From positions 202,798 through 266,797 of the forward strand of contig MGRM01000009.1 in assembly GCA_001798185.1 (NCBI GenBank): a stretch of DNA of 64,000 bases, read 5' to 3'. Shown here piece after piece: positions 1 to 10,461 of this stretch; the first letter of the stretch is position 1; every line of letters starts with the position of its first letter. The position numbers were made by a program, and so were the translations under genes. Below the pieces are notes generated by a model. The model was not told the DNA's origin, searched no databases, and saw only the letters and a list, made by a program, of their open reading frames with translations. Origin of the DNA: Deltaproteobacteria bacterium RIFCSPHIGHO2_02_FULL_44_16 (GTDB lineage Bacteria > UBA10199 > 2-02-FULL-44-16).

Positions 1-1975
1 CTCCGACGATTTTTTTCTCAAGGCGGAGAAGGCGATCGCGGATATTGGCCGCTTCTTCGAATTCGAGTTTTTTTGCATATTTCATCATTTGCCGCTTGAG
101 GGATGCGATTTCCTTATCGAGTTTCTCAAGAGGAATCTCTTCTTCTTCAAGAGGAGGAGTGACGTAATCAAGCTCATAAATGGAATGCATCACATTACTA
201 ATCTCTTTTTGAATCGATTGAGGGGTGAGGCCATGCTGAAGATTATACGCTCCCTGCTTTTGACGGCGCCGATCCGTCTCATCGATCGCTCGTTTCATCG
301 AAGCGGTCATAACATCGGCATAAAGAATCGCTCGGCCATGGACATTTCGTGCTGCACGACCAAACGTTTGTATGAGCGAGCGTGTCGAACGCAAAAACCC
401 TTCGCGATCTGCATCAAGAATGGCAACCAGCGCCACTTCAGGAAGATCAAGCCCTTCGCGTAATAAGTTGATACCAACCAAAACATCAAACTCACCCAGT
501 CGAAGGCTCCGCAAAATCTCCATACGCTCAAAGGATTCGATATCAGAATGAAGATAACGAACACGAATTCCTTTTTCGCGAAAATGTTCTGAAAGATCTT
601 CTGCCATCCGTTTGGTAAGCGTCGTCACTAACACCCGCCGCCCTACACTTGTCTCTTTCTGAATTTCTCCGATCAGATTGTCGACTTGGCCTTTGGTCGG
701 ACGAACTTCAATTTCAGGATCCATCAGTCCGGTGGGACGAATCACTTGTTCGACCACTTCACCGTGTGAATTTTTTAATTCATAATCCGCAGGCGTTGCA
801 GAAACATAGACAACTTGCTCCACAAGTTTTTCAAATTCATCGAAGCGAAGGGGACGATTGTCGAGCGCTGATGGGAGACGAAAACCGTATTCCACAAGCG
901 TTGTCTTCCGCGATCGGTCGCCATGATACATTCCGCCGATCTGCGGCACGGTGACATGACTCTCATCGATGACCAGCAAAAAATCGCGCGGAAAATATTC
1001 AATCAGTGTTGGAGGAGCTTCGCCCTCTTTACGTCCCGTCAGATGCCGTGAATAATTTTCAATCCCCTTACAAAAACCCATCTCTTCAATCATCTCGAGA
1101 TCAAATTTTGTTCGCTGCTCGATGCGCGCTCTTTCAAGAGGTTTGTTCAGCTCATGTAATTCTTTGAGTCGCGCTTCAAGTTCGAGTTTGATATTGACCA
1201 CCGCTGTTTTTCTGCGTTCTTCTTCCGTCACAAAATGGCTTCCGGGATAAACATCAATCTTCTCCATATCACGTTGTACTTGACCCGTAAGCGCATCGAT
1301 TTCCACGATTCTTTCGAGATCATCCCCAAAAAATTCAAATCGAAGCGCGCGCGCATCTTCATACGCCGGAAAAACTTCCACCACATCACCGCGAACGCGA
1401 AACGTTCCACGATGAAAATCATAATCGTTTCGTTGGTATTGAATATCGACTAACTCATGCAAAAACTTTTGCCGCTCGAGGGCTGCGCCCTTCTTCAATT
1501 CAATGTGCATACCCTTATAAGATTCTGCAGAACCTAATCCATAAATACAGGAGACACTCGCCACAATAATCACATCGCGACGGGTGAGGAGTGAATGGGT
1601 TGCCGAATGGCGCAACTTATCAATACGTTCATTGATGGCGGAATCTTTTTCGATAAACAGATCTTGCGCAGGCATATACGCTTCGGGCTGATAATAATCG
1701 TAGTAACTGACAAAATATTCGACCGCATTTTCAGGAAAGAGCTCTTTGAACTCAGCATAGAGTTGTGCCGCGAGCGTTTTATTGGGCGCCATCACCAGTG
1801 TAGGCTTCTCGATGTTAGCGATCACGTGCGCAATCGTAAATGTTTTTCCCGAACCAGTCACCCCCATGAGTGTCTGATGTTTTTTTCCTTCGCGAACCCC
1901 TTGCGTAAGCTTGGCAATGGCTTCCGGCTGATCGCCTTTAGGAGTGAAGCTTGTGGTAAGTTTAAAAAGAGACAT
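1..1975 (-). CDS. uvrB: Excinuclease ABC subunit B (3' end cut by window edge)
   Basis: UvrB is the damage-verification helicase of nucleotide excision repair; it is loaded on DNA by UvrA and recruits UvrC. About 658 codons are visible, close to the family's usual 660-680, so only the last few residues lie outside the window. The protein starts [19 protein letters not shown], the typical UvrB N-terminus. Walker A (GVTGSGKT) is near residue 40, the beta-hairpin region with [14 protein letters not shown] near 95, the DESH helicase motif near 336, the helicase C-terminal motifs ([14 protein letters not shown]) and the start of the C-terminal UVR domain ([13 protein letters not shown]) follow. 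The ATG at 1975 is the natural start. The long Rhs gene lies upstream on the same strand, separated by about 300 bp. Confidence 0.97.
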   Translation of the reverse strand, partial: MSLFKLTTSFTPKGDQPEAIAKLTQGVREGKKHQTLMGVTGSGKTFTIAHVIANIEKPTLVMAPNKTLAAQLYAEFKELFPENAVEYFVSYYDYYQPEAYMPAQDLFIEKDSAINERIDKLRHSATHSLLTRRDVIIVASVSCIYGLGSAESYKGMHIELKKGAALERQKFLHELVDIQYQRNDYDFHRGTFRVRGDVVEVFPAYEDARALRFEFFGDDLERIVEIDALTGQVQRDMEKIDVYPGSHFVTEEERRKTAVVNIKLELEARLKELHELNKPLERARIEQRTKFDLEMIEEMGFCKGIENYSRHLTGRKEGEAPPTLIEYFPRDFLLVIDESHVTVPQIGGMYHGDRSRKTTLVEYGFRLPSALDNRPLRFDEFEKLVEQVVYVSATPADYELKNSHGEVVEQVIRPTGLMDPEIEVRPTKGQVDNLIGEIQKETSVGRRVLVTTLTKRMAEDLSEHFREKGIRVRYLHSDIESFERMEILRSLRLGEFDVLVGINLLREGLDLPEVALVAILDADREGFLRSTRSLIQTFGRAARNVHGRAILYADVMTASMKRAIDETDRRRQKQGAYNLQHGLTPQSIQKEISNVMHSIYELDYVTPPLEEEEIPLEKLDKEIASLKRQMMKYAKKLEFEEAANIRDRLLRLEKKIVG

Positions 1976-2228
1976 ACGTCAAACCCATAAGTGACCGGCA
2001 GATATTGGTCAAGAAGGGCAAACACAAGAAAAAATAGAAAGTTTTTCTTTCCTCGACCTTGTTTATCTGTCGCTCATTCCACGATCGCAGCTCGCGATGC
2101 CTCATCGACGCGGGAAACGATGGTTGCTCAATAAAAAAAGATTGAGAGAGTTCGGGAAGAAACTCAATTACCCCCCCTTGCTCGACAAACTCACGACATT
2201 GGGGATGTGAGGAGCAGGAAGTGTGCAA
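1962..2228 (-). CDS. Possible small ORF between the Rhs gene and uvrB
   Basis: An 88-codon frame opening with TTG, in the roughly 300-bp gap downstream of the Rhs gene and overlapping the uvrB start by 14 bp. Nothing in it is recognised; the first dozen residues hold two Cys and two His, and the last third is Phe/Leu rich. Its place directly behind an Rhs C-terminal tip is where an immunity gene would be expected, which is the only reason to keep it. No clear ribosome binding site precedes the TTG. It may equally be a chance frame. Nothing else is evident in this gap apart from a weak GGG/CCC hairpin near 2235-2260 that could end the Rhs transcript. Confidence 0.2.
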   Translation of the reverse strand: MHTSCSSHPQCREFVEQGGVIEFLPELSQSFFIEQPSFPASMRHRELRSWNERQINKVEERKTFYFFLCLPFLTNICRSLMGLTYVSF

Positions 2229-2279
2229 TGCAAAAGGAAAGGGTCCCTTTGAGCCCTTCTTTTCCCAGAAGCATTTTAT

Positions 2280-5200
2280 TTATTTTCCTCCAAGCTCGAG
2301 GAACTTCTGCCACTCATCGGGACTGAGGGTGTGAATTCCACCTTCCTCAACGTCGCCCCAACTCGCCCCTCCACCTTGCTCAGACTGCAACGGCTTTGTC
2401 GGCGTTCGATCAAGTGGAATACGCATTGTTGGATACTCATCCGCCGCCATAATTTGCCGTCCCACTACCTCATCGGCAGGTGTCCGTTCAACGCCTCGAG
2501 TTGTAACTTTTACCCCTGGTTCATGAACTAAATAACTTTCTTCAAAAAGACGCGTTTCATTTGCAGCGCGCTTATCCATTTCTCGCCTAAGGGCCCTGAC
2601 ATCAACTATTCCAGCACGAGCTGAGCGATCCATCATAATAGGAGGTAGCTCAGGAATTCGAATTCTTATAGTTTCTTCTGCTATCAGAGCTACCTTTTCT
2701 TGTACTCGTCTTGTGGCTGCTCGCGCTAAGCTCGTGGCCCCTAACGGTGAAATCGGAATCGGAATGCCTGTGCCTGCAGAAAATGCTTCCATCGCAAGGG
2801 TTTCTCCTGCCGCTGCCATTCCTTCGGTAGCTGCCATGCCAACATTTTGAACTATGGTCATTGCCTGGAGTGCATATCCCGCCACCTTCATTCCGACATA
2901 GGTCTGCGGAGCCATGAGTCCCTGTCGATTTCCCGGACCAAAAGTCCCTGCACCAAACGCCCGTTCACCCGGGACCATGATCGGGATGATCGGTTCTTTC
3001 GGTGCATGCCCTGTCGGATCATTGTATTTGATCGGATTATTAAAGGTATACGCATACCGATTCCAGGCCTGGGCATTCGTTGGAGAGGGCAAGACACTAT
3101 CAGCCTGTGTAAACCGCCCCATCACTGGATCATACATCCGCGCCCCGTAGTCATAGAGCCCCGTTTCTTCATCCAGCTTCTGCCCCGTATACCGCTGCGC
3201 GATCACCACTGATCCCTCACTCCCCGCCATAAACGTTTCCCCAAACGGGAAGTGCGCTTCCTTTGTCACCGCCTCTCCATCGGTTCCCGATGTAATCACC
3301 TCGCTCGATCCCAAGTGATTGGGCCACACAAAGTACCACTGCGCATTCGGCGATCCATACTGCGATGTCCCGCTCAGCCGCTGCTGTTTGTTTGCCGTGA
3401 CCTGCATCCCAGTCGGCTGGCCGGCCATGCTCCCAAATCCGTACCACCCCAGCCTTCCCACCCCCGGCGCCGAGACAAATCGCGTCTCTGCCTGAGCACC
3501 ATCGCGTCTTCGAATTTCATGCCCAGCAACGAAAAACGTCCTCACCGGACTTCCCGATGTCGGATACATCATTTTCCGAATGCGTGTTCCTCCAAAGTCA
3601 TAGAGATACTCCGCTACCTTTCGATTCGCGACATCGTCCCACACTTCGGTCAGTTTGTTCTCTCCATTGTAGACATACCGGAATTTCTTCCCTCCGTTCT
3701 CCGCACGATGGGTCATGTTTCCCGCATCGTCAAAAATCGCTCCCATCGCAATCCCCGGCGTCGTCACCGCCTGCATCAGTCGTTGCAAACGTTGCTGCTG
3801 GGACGAACCCTGCTTTCCGCCACCAAACAACGAATGCAGGATGGATCCGACCACTCCGCTCTCTTTCTTCGAAGCTCCCAGCGGGTTTGCTCCGGTGGCG
3901 GCCATCCCACCTGTCATCACCTGCCCCGTACCCCCTGCCGTTTTCCCCCCTGTCGTCTTCCCCTTGCCGTTGTTTCCTCCGCTGTCCATGACCTCCATCC
4001 CTGGATCCGCTTTCACCTGTTGTTGCTTTCCCCCCTCGTTATTCCCCGAAACCGTCCCCACGATCACATGCCCGTTGTCTTCGTAGCGAAATCCCCTCGG
4101 CCCTTTCTTTTGGATATTCCCGATTTCATCGTAGTCGTACTCCTCTCTTCCGTAGATCCCGCTCGCCGTCTTCAACCGACTGAGCGCATCATAGGTCATG
4201 CCCTGCGTCTTCCTCGCATCCAGCTTGTCTTCAATCCGATCGATGTTCCCGATCGGATCGTAGGTATATTTCACCTCCTGCAACTTGGTTCCTCGCTGAT
4301 TCGTCGTCTGCAGCGTGTCCAAAAAATGTTCCTCAGTATACGTATACGTCGCCGTCGCCTTCCCCATCACTTTCCGTTTCATCTGCCCTAACGCATTGTG
4401 GTCCTCAAACAGCGCAAAAGGAACCCCTCCCACAAGCACGCTCGCCAGATGTGATCCTTCCGCGGAGTACTGATACTCCACGTCACGCGACCCCTGCACG
4501 CGCACCTTCTGCAGTCGATTGAGACGGTCGAATTCTCTCTCTTCCGCCCATTGAGCAAAACGCCCCCCCACATCCTCGATCTTCGTCGTCTCCTTCTTTA
4601 CGTTCCCCATCACGTCATACTCAAACCACCACTGCCGCTCCTTCGGAAGCATCCGCACACTCGTCAACCTCCCCTTCGCATGCGGTTCATTCGGCTGCGT
4701 TCCATCGTAAAAGTAATACGTCACTTCCAACGGTTTTCCCGGAGCCGCCACCTCCTTCTGCTGCAACCGATGAATCTGATCATAGAAATGCGTCGTCACA
4801 TTGCCCAGCGCGTCGGTCACCTGGGACAGCCGGTCGACATCCGTATACGTATAGTTCGTCGTTCCTGTCTGCGAATCGGTCCCACTCACAACTCTTCCGC
4901 GACTGTCGTAAATAAACGTCAATTCTTCGTTATTGGGAAGGACCACTCGCTTCACCCGATATCCCGCATCATAATCGTAACGCAGCGGTTGATTCGCCGC
5001 ATCGAAGATCACTTCCAACATACCCTTGGCATTAAATTGTGCCGTCGTTTGCTGCTGCTTTGCATCGGTCATGCTCACTTCCTTGCCATCATACGTGATC
5101 GTTCGAATCGTCTTCGGTCCGCTTGCCAATAACTTGACTACCTGCACAGGTCTCCCTTGACTGTCGTGAGTCACCTCAATCCACGTCGGCGTACTGCCGC

Positions 5201-8200
5201 TCCAATGCGGTTCCGTATACCGCAGGACTTTCCTCCGGCTCCGATAGACCTCCTCGTAGAGGGTGACAACCTGTTTGCCACCATCGTCCGATTTCTCCGT
5301 CTTATAGACCCTCCCCAATCCATCCAAGTACTTCCGCTGCCACGGGCTCGCCTCAATCGTTGCCGCAGACCCGCCTGTTCCTCCGCTTCCTGCAAGGGAC
5401 GCGCCTCCGACTCCCCCCGTCGGCGAGCCCAAACCTCCAACTCCTGGTGCCGGCGCAAGAACAGATCCAAAAGCCCGCTCTTCAAGATATTGCCCCTGCA
5501 CATCCCCCAAATGCTTGTACTCCACACGAACCTCTCCGCCGCTGGGAAGGATCGTCTTCTTCAACCGCCCGAGAGGATCGTATTCCAATCGCGTCTCTTC
5601 TCCATTCGCCCCTCTTTTCTTCACCGCTCTCCCCGCATGGTCGTACTCCGTCGTCTCCGTCAACCGATGCACCACTCCTCGCTTCCGATACACCCGCGTC
5701 ACCGACCTCGGATACACCCCAAAATCCGGATCATACTCAATCTCCGTCTGATACCCGTATGCATCCTGGCGCTGAACCACCCCTCCCCGATCATTATAGA
5801 ATTGATTCTGCACTACCGTCACCCACCGCGCATTCCCGCCTGTCACCGCACACCAACTCCCCCCGTTTGCCCCCTGGCACTGCGCTGCATCAGCGCACAA
5901 AAGCTCCTCGCTCTTCACGATCCACCACTGATCCGCGTGCTTCACATTGGCCGGATGATATGTGTGTTTGCTGCAGCTTAAAAGAAGCCCGTTCCCCTTC
6001 GACACCTTCACTCCATCCACCCTCCCAAAGAGCCAGTTCTGATCATCCGCCGGCCCATACTGCGTCGTCGTCACCACACAGTCATTGTCCGTACATGTCC
6101 GGATATCGGTCGGCAGGCCATGTGCATCATAGGCCTTTGTCACCGTCGTTTGATACAAGAGCTCACCGCTTCCATCCCCGTCAAAGATCATTGCCGTCTC
6201 CGTCGTCGGCCGAACATCGGTCACCCCCGCAATCGTCGTTACCGCCTCGTACCGACGGCTCGTCTCCGAAACCATGAATCCCTCTCCATTCAATATCTCC
6301 ACCTTCGCAATGGCCCCATCAAACGGCTCATCCTGATAATACGTCGTCCTCACCTTCTCCCCCGTCTCTTCATTCGTCACCTCGTGCTCCTCAAACCCAA
6401 GATCGCGCGAACGCTGCCCCGCAAAAAGATACCGGGCATTCTTATAGCTATGCGTCTCCTTCCACTCTTGTCCCCGCCCGTTGCTCCTCACAATCTCCGT
6501 CACCACCGGCACGTACTGCGTCCGCACTCCCCCGCAGCCCCCGCTCGACTCATGCTTCGTGCACGTCGTCCGCAAAGGATCGATCGCCCCCGTTGCCACA
6601 ATCGCCTCGTGCGTCACCACGATCCGACCGCCAAGGCTCGTATGAACCTCTTTGATGAGGTCGGGACGCTCTCCCTGTGACAGCATCACTTTCATCCCAT
6701 GGTGTGGAAATCGTCCTCCACCAAACACATCGTCTAAACCATCTCCGTTAAAATCTCCCACCGTCATCGACATCAGATCCCCTTGATCACTCCACGACAC
6801 CTCTGGCCGTTCCACAAGACCCTGCGGACCTCCCATCAATACCCGCAGATAAGCATCACCACTGTTCCAACCCGTGCTCCCCAGCACCACATCCATCGCC
6901 CGATCCCCGTTCAGATCTGCCAATTCCATCAACCACTGCGGCTCATGAATCCGCCGCCAGCCGCCATGCAGGGACAACTGGGGCAACTGCGTCTGGGAAA
7001 AACCGGCTACCCCTCCAAAAGCGATCTCAAGAGGACGATCGCCGTTGGACTCGTGAAACAGAACCTGGTCTCCGACCCCATCTCCATTGACATCTCCGAT
7101 TCGATGCTGCCAGCGCTGGGCAGGATAGATCGATTCACGATAGATAAAGCGATCATTGGAATGGGTACAGTCGCGCGCGCCGCTCTCGTCGCCTTCGTGG
7201 CGAAGGCAAATAACATTGGTCCTCGGTTGAACATAAGCTCCCCAAGACTGCTGCACTTGCCACGATGGATCTTGTCCGCTTGATATTCCTCGCCATGGAT
7301 CGCCGTTAAAACGCAAAATCTCCCGCCCTTCGGTGTGCGATGACCAAGTCCAGGGAATCTGATAGGTGACACCTGACCTCGCATTCCAGTTCCCTCGCGT
7401 GCTCTCCACCTCATAATGTCCCAGGTTCATCAAAAAAATCTCGTTCAAACCATCTCCCGTCACATCCCCTACTGCCATCTCAAAGCTCTTTTCCACATCG
7501 AGATACCGCCATCTTCTTTGTCCTTCTCGCCCCACAAGATACAAAGGGTTTACATCGCGCCACTCCAATGCTGTGTGGTACCCCTGCTCACTTCCAAGAA
7601 GATAAGTCATCGCTGCCACATTGTCCCCGGGTGGACTTCCTTGAGGAGATGGATTCACATACTGGGCATAGTGCCACATCAACAGATCCGTCTTCCCGTC
7701 GTTGTTCACATCGGCTGGGACGACTGCCAGGGCCGGCGGCAATAGCCTTCCTGCAGGAGGCGCCCAGGAAGGAGTTTGTTCCACTATTGGTCCCAGTCCA
7801 CTAGCACCACCTGTCATCAAATACAGTTGATGGGTTGTACCGTTGACGATCGCCAAGTCCACACGACCATCCCCATTAAAGTCCACCGGCATCGTCTGCC
7901 AATGCAGAAGATTATTATTATAGTTTGTAAACGCGGGGAAAACAGGATTGATCCTTCTCATCTCCTGCATCAACCCAAGTCCAGAGCTTCCTCCCATTGC
8001 TCCCGATATCGTCACCTCTGACTCGGGCCTCCCCACATCTCGGTGCTTCATCACGACTTCTATCAGATCGCTCAACCCATCCCCATTGATATCCAGTACC
8101 ATTGCTTGCCGTGAGTATGGCGATGCCTGCTCCCGCCACCGTGAAAAGAGTTGAGGTGCTTGAAGGCCAGTCGCACTCCCCATCAACATGTAGATCAACC

Positions 8201-9731
8201 TCTCTTGGTCTTGACCAGCTCCTCCCTCAATATCTGTTTCGTAGCTCGATCCCACATGTTGAAGATTGTAATATGCCAGGACATCGTCAAAACCGTCTCC
8301 ATTGAAGTCTCCACTAAAGAATCTCTCTGGATGGGTCACAAGGCGGAGATTATAAGTGCGGACTGTTTCAACCGGTACCTGCCAATTTACATCGAGAACG
8401 GTCGTCGTGTAAGGCACTAGCAAAGGCTCTTGTAGACTCTTTTGCGGACGATCGGTTGGCGTAAAAGATGCAAACGATGTCGACGTCATCGGATTCACCG
8501 CCCCATCGCTCCATACAAATAACTCCGCTGGCATCACATTCCCATTGGAACAACTCACGTCGCTATTCGCCGGCAAGATCTCCGGCAGTGACACCCGATT
8601 CGTCTGCGACGAAAAACAATCGGCCCCCTGCTGCTGCACTGACACAAGTCGACTTCGACCGCTGGTACCTTGTTCATAGGTGAACACGTACCGATGGATC
8701 GGCAAGAATCCCCCCGTCGTCTCCCCGTAGAATCGGATCTCCTTCACTCTCAAATCAAACTGGTTCGGATAGGGACTCGTGTCCGGCCGCGCCTCATACA
8801 CAAACTTTGCAAGCTGTTTCTTCCGCGGTTGGCTGGTATGTTTTGGTGAGACGATCTGCAGAGGATAGGATATCCCGTCCTGCACAAAATAATCGACTTG
8901 CGTCGTATTTCCATTCACATCCACGAGTTTATAGAGGTGCCATCGATAGATTCCTCGAGGTCTCCCTGTCTGCTGCGCCTGCATCTTGTCCCACGTCACC
9001 GCCCCCCATTCTTCCCCCTGATTCCACGGATTGCCATCATAACGACATGCCGGATTATTCAGATAATATCCGCTCCCCCCTGTATCCGCGTTGCAACTCG
9101 CATCTCCCCCATAGTAGATCTTCGTCCCGTCCTTCAACGACTTCACGATGTAACTTCCCCTGAACTCATACGTTGCCCACGTCTCGCTCTTTGTCCGATA
9201 GAGATAATTCGGCAATCGCACCAGATGCAGGCTCGGGCTCGCCGGCACATCCCACCCTGCGGGATTGAATGCGAACGTGTCGCTCGCCGTGTAGGTGATC
9301 CCCATTCCGGCATCGACACGCTGGATCGACGACACCCCCGCCCCCGACATCCGGGCACCCATCCCGAACAACCCGTTTCCCACCTGCGAATCGTACGTGA
9401 GAGAGAGGCTCAACGCCTGTGATGGGCCCGTCAACGGAAGATTGTACACAAACGACCCACTGGGACCGGCTGAAGCGCTCCCCGAAGAAACAGAGGCCAT
9501 CGTCGGTTCTGCATTCTTGATTTCACCGTTTTGAACGACGCTCTCGCGATCTGCCACTTTCGGTTGCGCCGTCGATTGCGCCTGCGGCTGCCCTGAAGTC
9601 CCTGAACCACTTCCATCGTAGTTTGTCGTCCCGGTTCCACCCCCCTGCGCCAAAACTTCAAGGGGAAAGGCGAGCATGACAGAAAGCATGATCGCCAAGA
9701 ATTGTCGGGGCAAATCGCTACCGCGTGACAT
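2280..9731 (-). CDS. Secreted SpvB/FG-GAP/Rhs repeat protein with variable C-terminal tip
   Basis: A 2483-residue protein, probably exported and cell-surface or released. A Sec signal peptide (LAIMLSVMLAFPLEVLA) is followed by a low-complexity Gly/Ser/Gln linker and an SpvB-like N-terminal domain (GSFVYNLPLTGPSQALSLSL). About eight FG-GAP/integrin-like Ca-binding loops of the DxNGDGxxD type lie between residues ~475 and ~1000, then many YD/Rhs repeats, a Gly-rich insert near residue ~1440 and the Rhs-associated core ending in RYAYTFNNPIKYNDPTGH near residue ~2240. The last ~240 residues resemble no toxin I know. This layout matches ABC-toxin B/C and polymorphic-toxin Rhs proteins, where the repeats form a shell around the tip. 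ATG 9731 has an AGGAG 8 bases upstream. The gene looks richer in G+C than its neighbours, which suggests transfer. Confidence 0.9.
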   Translation of the reverse strand: MSRGSDLPRQFLAIMLSVMLAFPLEVLAQGGGTGTTNYDGSGSGTSGQPQAQSTAQPKVADRESVVQNGEIKNAEPTMASVSSGSASAGPSGSFVYNLPLTGPSQALSLSLTYDSQVGNGLFGMGARMSGAGVSSIQRVDAGMGITYTASDTFAFNPAGWDVPASPSLHLVRLPNYLYRTKSETWATYEFRGSYIVKSLKDGTKIYYGGDASCNADTGGSGYYLNNPACRYDGNPWNQGEEWGAVTWDKMQAQQTGRPRGIYRWHLYKLVDVNGNTTQVDYFVQDGISYPLQIVSPKHTSQPRKKQLAKFVYEARPDTSPYPNQFDLRVKEIRFYGETTGGFLPIHRYVFTYEQGTSGRSRLVSVQQQGADCFSSQTNRVSLPEILPANSDVSCSNGNVMPAELFVWSDGAVNPMTSTSFASFTPTDRPQKSLQEPLLVPYTTTVLDVNWQVPVETVRTYNLRLVTHPERFFSGDFNGDGFDDVLAYYNLQHVGSSYETDIEGGAGQDQERLIYMLMGSATGLQAPQLFSRWREQASPYSRQAMVLDINGDGLSDLIEVVMKHRDVGRPESEVTISGAMGGSSGLGLMQEMRRINPVFPAFTNYNNNLLHWQTMPVDFNGDGRVDLAIVNGTTHQLYLMTGGASGLGPIVEQTPSWAPPAGRLLPPALAVVPADVNNDGKTDLLMWHYAQYVNPSPQGSPPGDNVAAMTYLLGSEQGYHTALEWRDVNPLYLVGREGQRRWRYLDVEKSFEMAVGDVTGDGLNEIFLMNLGHYEVESTRGNWNARSGVTYQIPWTWSSHTEGREILRFNGDPWRGISSGQDPSWQVQQSWGAYVQPRTNVICLRHEGDESGARDCTHSNDRFIYRESIYPAQRWQHRIGDVNGDGVGDQVLFHESNGDRPLEIAFGGVAGFSQTQLPQLSLHGGWRRIHEPQWLMELADLNGDRAMDVVLGSTGWNSGDAYLRVLMGGPQGLVERPEVSWSDQGDLMSMTVGDFNGDGLDDVFGGGRFPHHGMKVMLSQGERPDLIKEVHTSLGGRIVVTHEAIVATGAIDPLRTTCTKHESSGGCGGVRTQYVPVVTEIVRSNGRGQEWKETHSYKNARYLFAGQRSRDLGFEEHEVTNEETGEKVRTTYYQDEPFDGAIAKVEILNGEGFMVSETSRRYEAVTTIAGVTDVRPTTETAMIFDGDGSGELLYQTTVTKAYDAHGLPTDIRTCTDNDCVVTTTQYGPADDQNWLFGRVDGVKVSKGNGLLLSCSKHTYHPANVKHADQWWIVKSEELLCADAAQCQGANGGSWCAVTGGNARWVTVVQNQFYNDRGGVVQRQDAYGYQTEIEYDPDFGVYPRSVTRVYRKRGVVHRLTETTEYDHAGRAVKKRGANGEETRLEYDPLGRLKKTILPSGGEVRVEYKHLGDVQGQYLEERAFGSVLAPAPGVGGLGSPTGGVGGASLAGSGGTGGSAATIEASPWQRKYLDGLGRVYKTEKSDDGGKQVVTLYEEVYRSRRKVLRYTEPHWSGSTPTWIEVTHDSQGRPVQVVKLLASGPKTIRTITYDGKEVSMTDAKQQQTTAQFNAKGMLEVIFDAANQPLRYDYDAGYRVKRVVLPNNEELTFIYDSRGRVVSGTDSQTGTTNYTYTDVDRLSQVTDALGNVTTHFYDQIHRLQQKEVAAPGKPLEVTYYFYDGTQPNEPHAKGRLTSVRMLPKERQWWFEYDVMGNVKKETTKIEDVGGRFAQWAEEREFDRLNRLQKVRVQGSRDVEYQYSAEGSHLASVLVGGVPFALFEDHNALGQMKRKVMGKATATYTYTEEHFLDTLQTTNQRGTKLQEVKYTYDPIGNIDRIEDKLDARKTQGMTYDALSRLKTASGIYGREEYDYDEIGNIQKKGPRGFRYEDNGHVIVGTVSGNNEGGKQQQVKADPGMEVMDSGGNNGKGKTTGGKTAGGTGQVMTGGMAATGANPLGASKKESGVVGSILHSLFGGGKQGSSQQQRLQRLMQAVTTPGIAMGAIFDDAGNMTHRAENGGKKFRYVYNGENKLTEVWDDVANRKVAEYLYDFGGTRIRKMMYPTSGSPVRTFFVAGHEIRRRDGAQAETRFVSAPGVGRLGWYGFGSMAGQPTGMQVTANKQQRLSGTSQYGSPNAQWYFVWPNHLGSSEVITSGTDGEAVTKEAHFPFGETFMAGSEGSVVIAQRYTGQKLDEETGLYDYGARMYDPVMGRFTQADSVLPSPTNAQAWNRYAYTFNNPIKYNDPTGHAPKEPIIPIMVPGERAFGAGTFGPGNRQGLMAPQTYVGMKVAGYALQAMTIVQNVGMAATEGMAAAGETLAMEAFSAGTGIPIPISPLGATSLARAATRRVQEKVALIAEETIRIRIPELPPIMMDRSARAGIVDVRALRREMDKRAANETRLFEESYLVHEPGVKVTTRGVERTPADEVVGRQIMAADEYPTMRIPLDRTPTKPLQSEQGGGASWGDVEEGGIHTLSPDEWQKFLELGGK

Positions 9732-9793
9732 TGTCTACTCCTTCTCGCCTCATACCTCACCCAACTCTCTGCTGCTGTTCGGTATGTATATTG

Positions 9794-10315
9794 CTAATCC
9801 CGCACGAACCAACTGCTCGGCCCAGGGGGAACATCCCAAACAGAACTGACCCCAAACACATCTTCACTCCAATAGGTGATCCCCTTCCCCGTATTCACCC
9901 GCTCGATGACCGTCGTCGCCAATCCGTTCAGCCGAAATCCCATCCCCACAATGCTGTTCCCCGCATGCGAACTGTACGCCAACGACAGCCCAAACGACGA
10001 TGAAGGAGAGGCCAACGGAACATTGTAGACAAACTCTCCATTGTGACCGACCGACTCCTCCCCCACTCGCGACATCGCAACTGCAGGCTCCGCCCCCTTC
10101 ACCAACCCATCCTGGACCACGCTCTCTCGCGTGACCGCACCAGCCTTCACCGCCTCCCGACCTGCACTCCCATCTCCTCTGTAGCTTTGAGATGAACTCT
10201 CCGATGAACTGACCGCACTCCCTCCTCCTGCCTCACCAAACACCTCAACAGGGAGCGCAATCAACAGCGCAAGCGTGAAAGCTAAGAAACGATGGAAGAA
10301 TGTAAAATAAAACAT
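9794..10315 (-). pseudogene. Detached N-terminus of an Rhs/SpvB-type protein
   Basis: A 173-residue frame directly upstream of, and in the same direction as, the large Rhs gene. It has its own signal peptide (FLAFTLALLIALPVEVFG) and an AGGAG ribosome site before the ATG at 10315. The rest is clearly paralogous to the first ~165 residues of the big protein: both share RESVVQ, then K-AEP, FVYN-PL, a GMG-R motif, GITY and WDVP. It stops just after PGPSSWFVRD, where the neighbour continues into its FG-GAP region. This is a partial tandem copy, either a relic of a second Rhs gene or a short secreted protein still expressed. An in-frame extension to 10417 exists but lacks a good ribosome site. Confidence 0.7.
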
Positions 10316-10461
10316 CGGGGTCGCTCCTGAGAAAAGATAAACGATGGATAATAAGCAAAAAGAGTGCCAAAAAAATGAACGTATAAATAGTTCATATTGA
10401 AAGATATCGATGTTCATTCACTCAATAAGTCGTCAAATATATGACGGGAAAAAGTTTTATT

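Noticed and set aside
3252..4391. Long plus-strand frame (379 codons) and several others up to ~300 codons between 2300 and 9500
   Set aside because: They are antisense to the Rhs gene, Arg/Pro/Ser/His-rich and without family resemblance; the GC-rich Rhs codons remove stops on the other strand.
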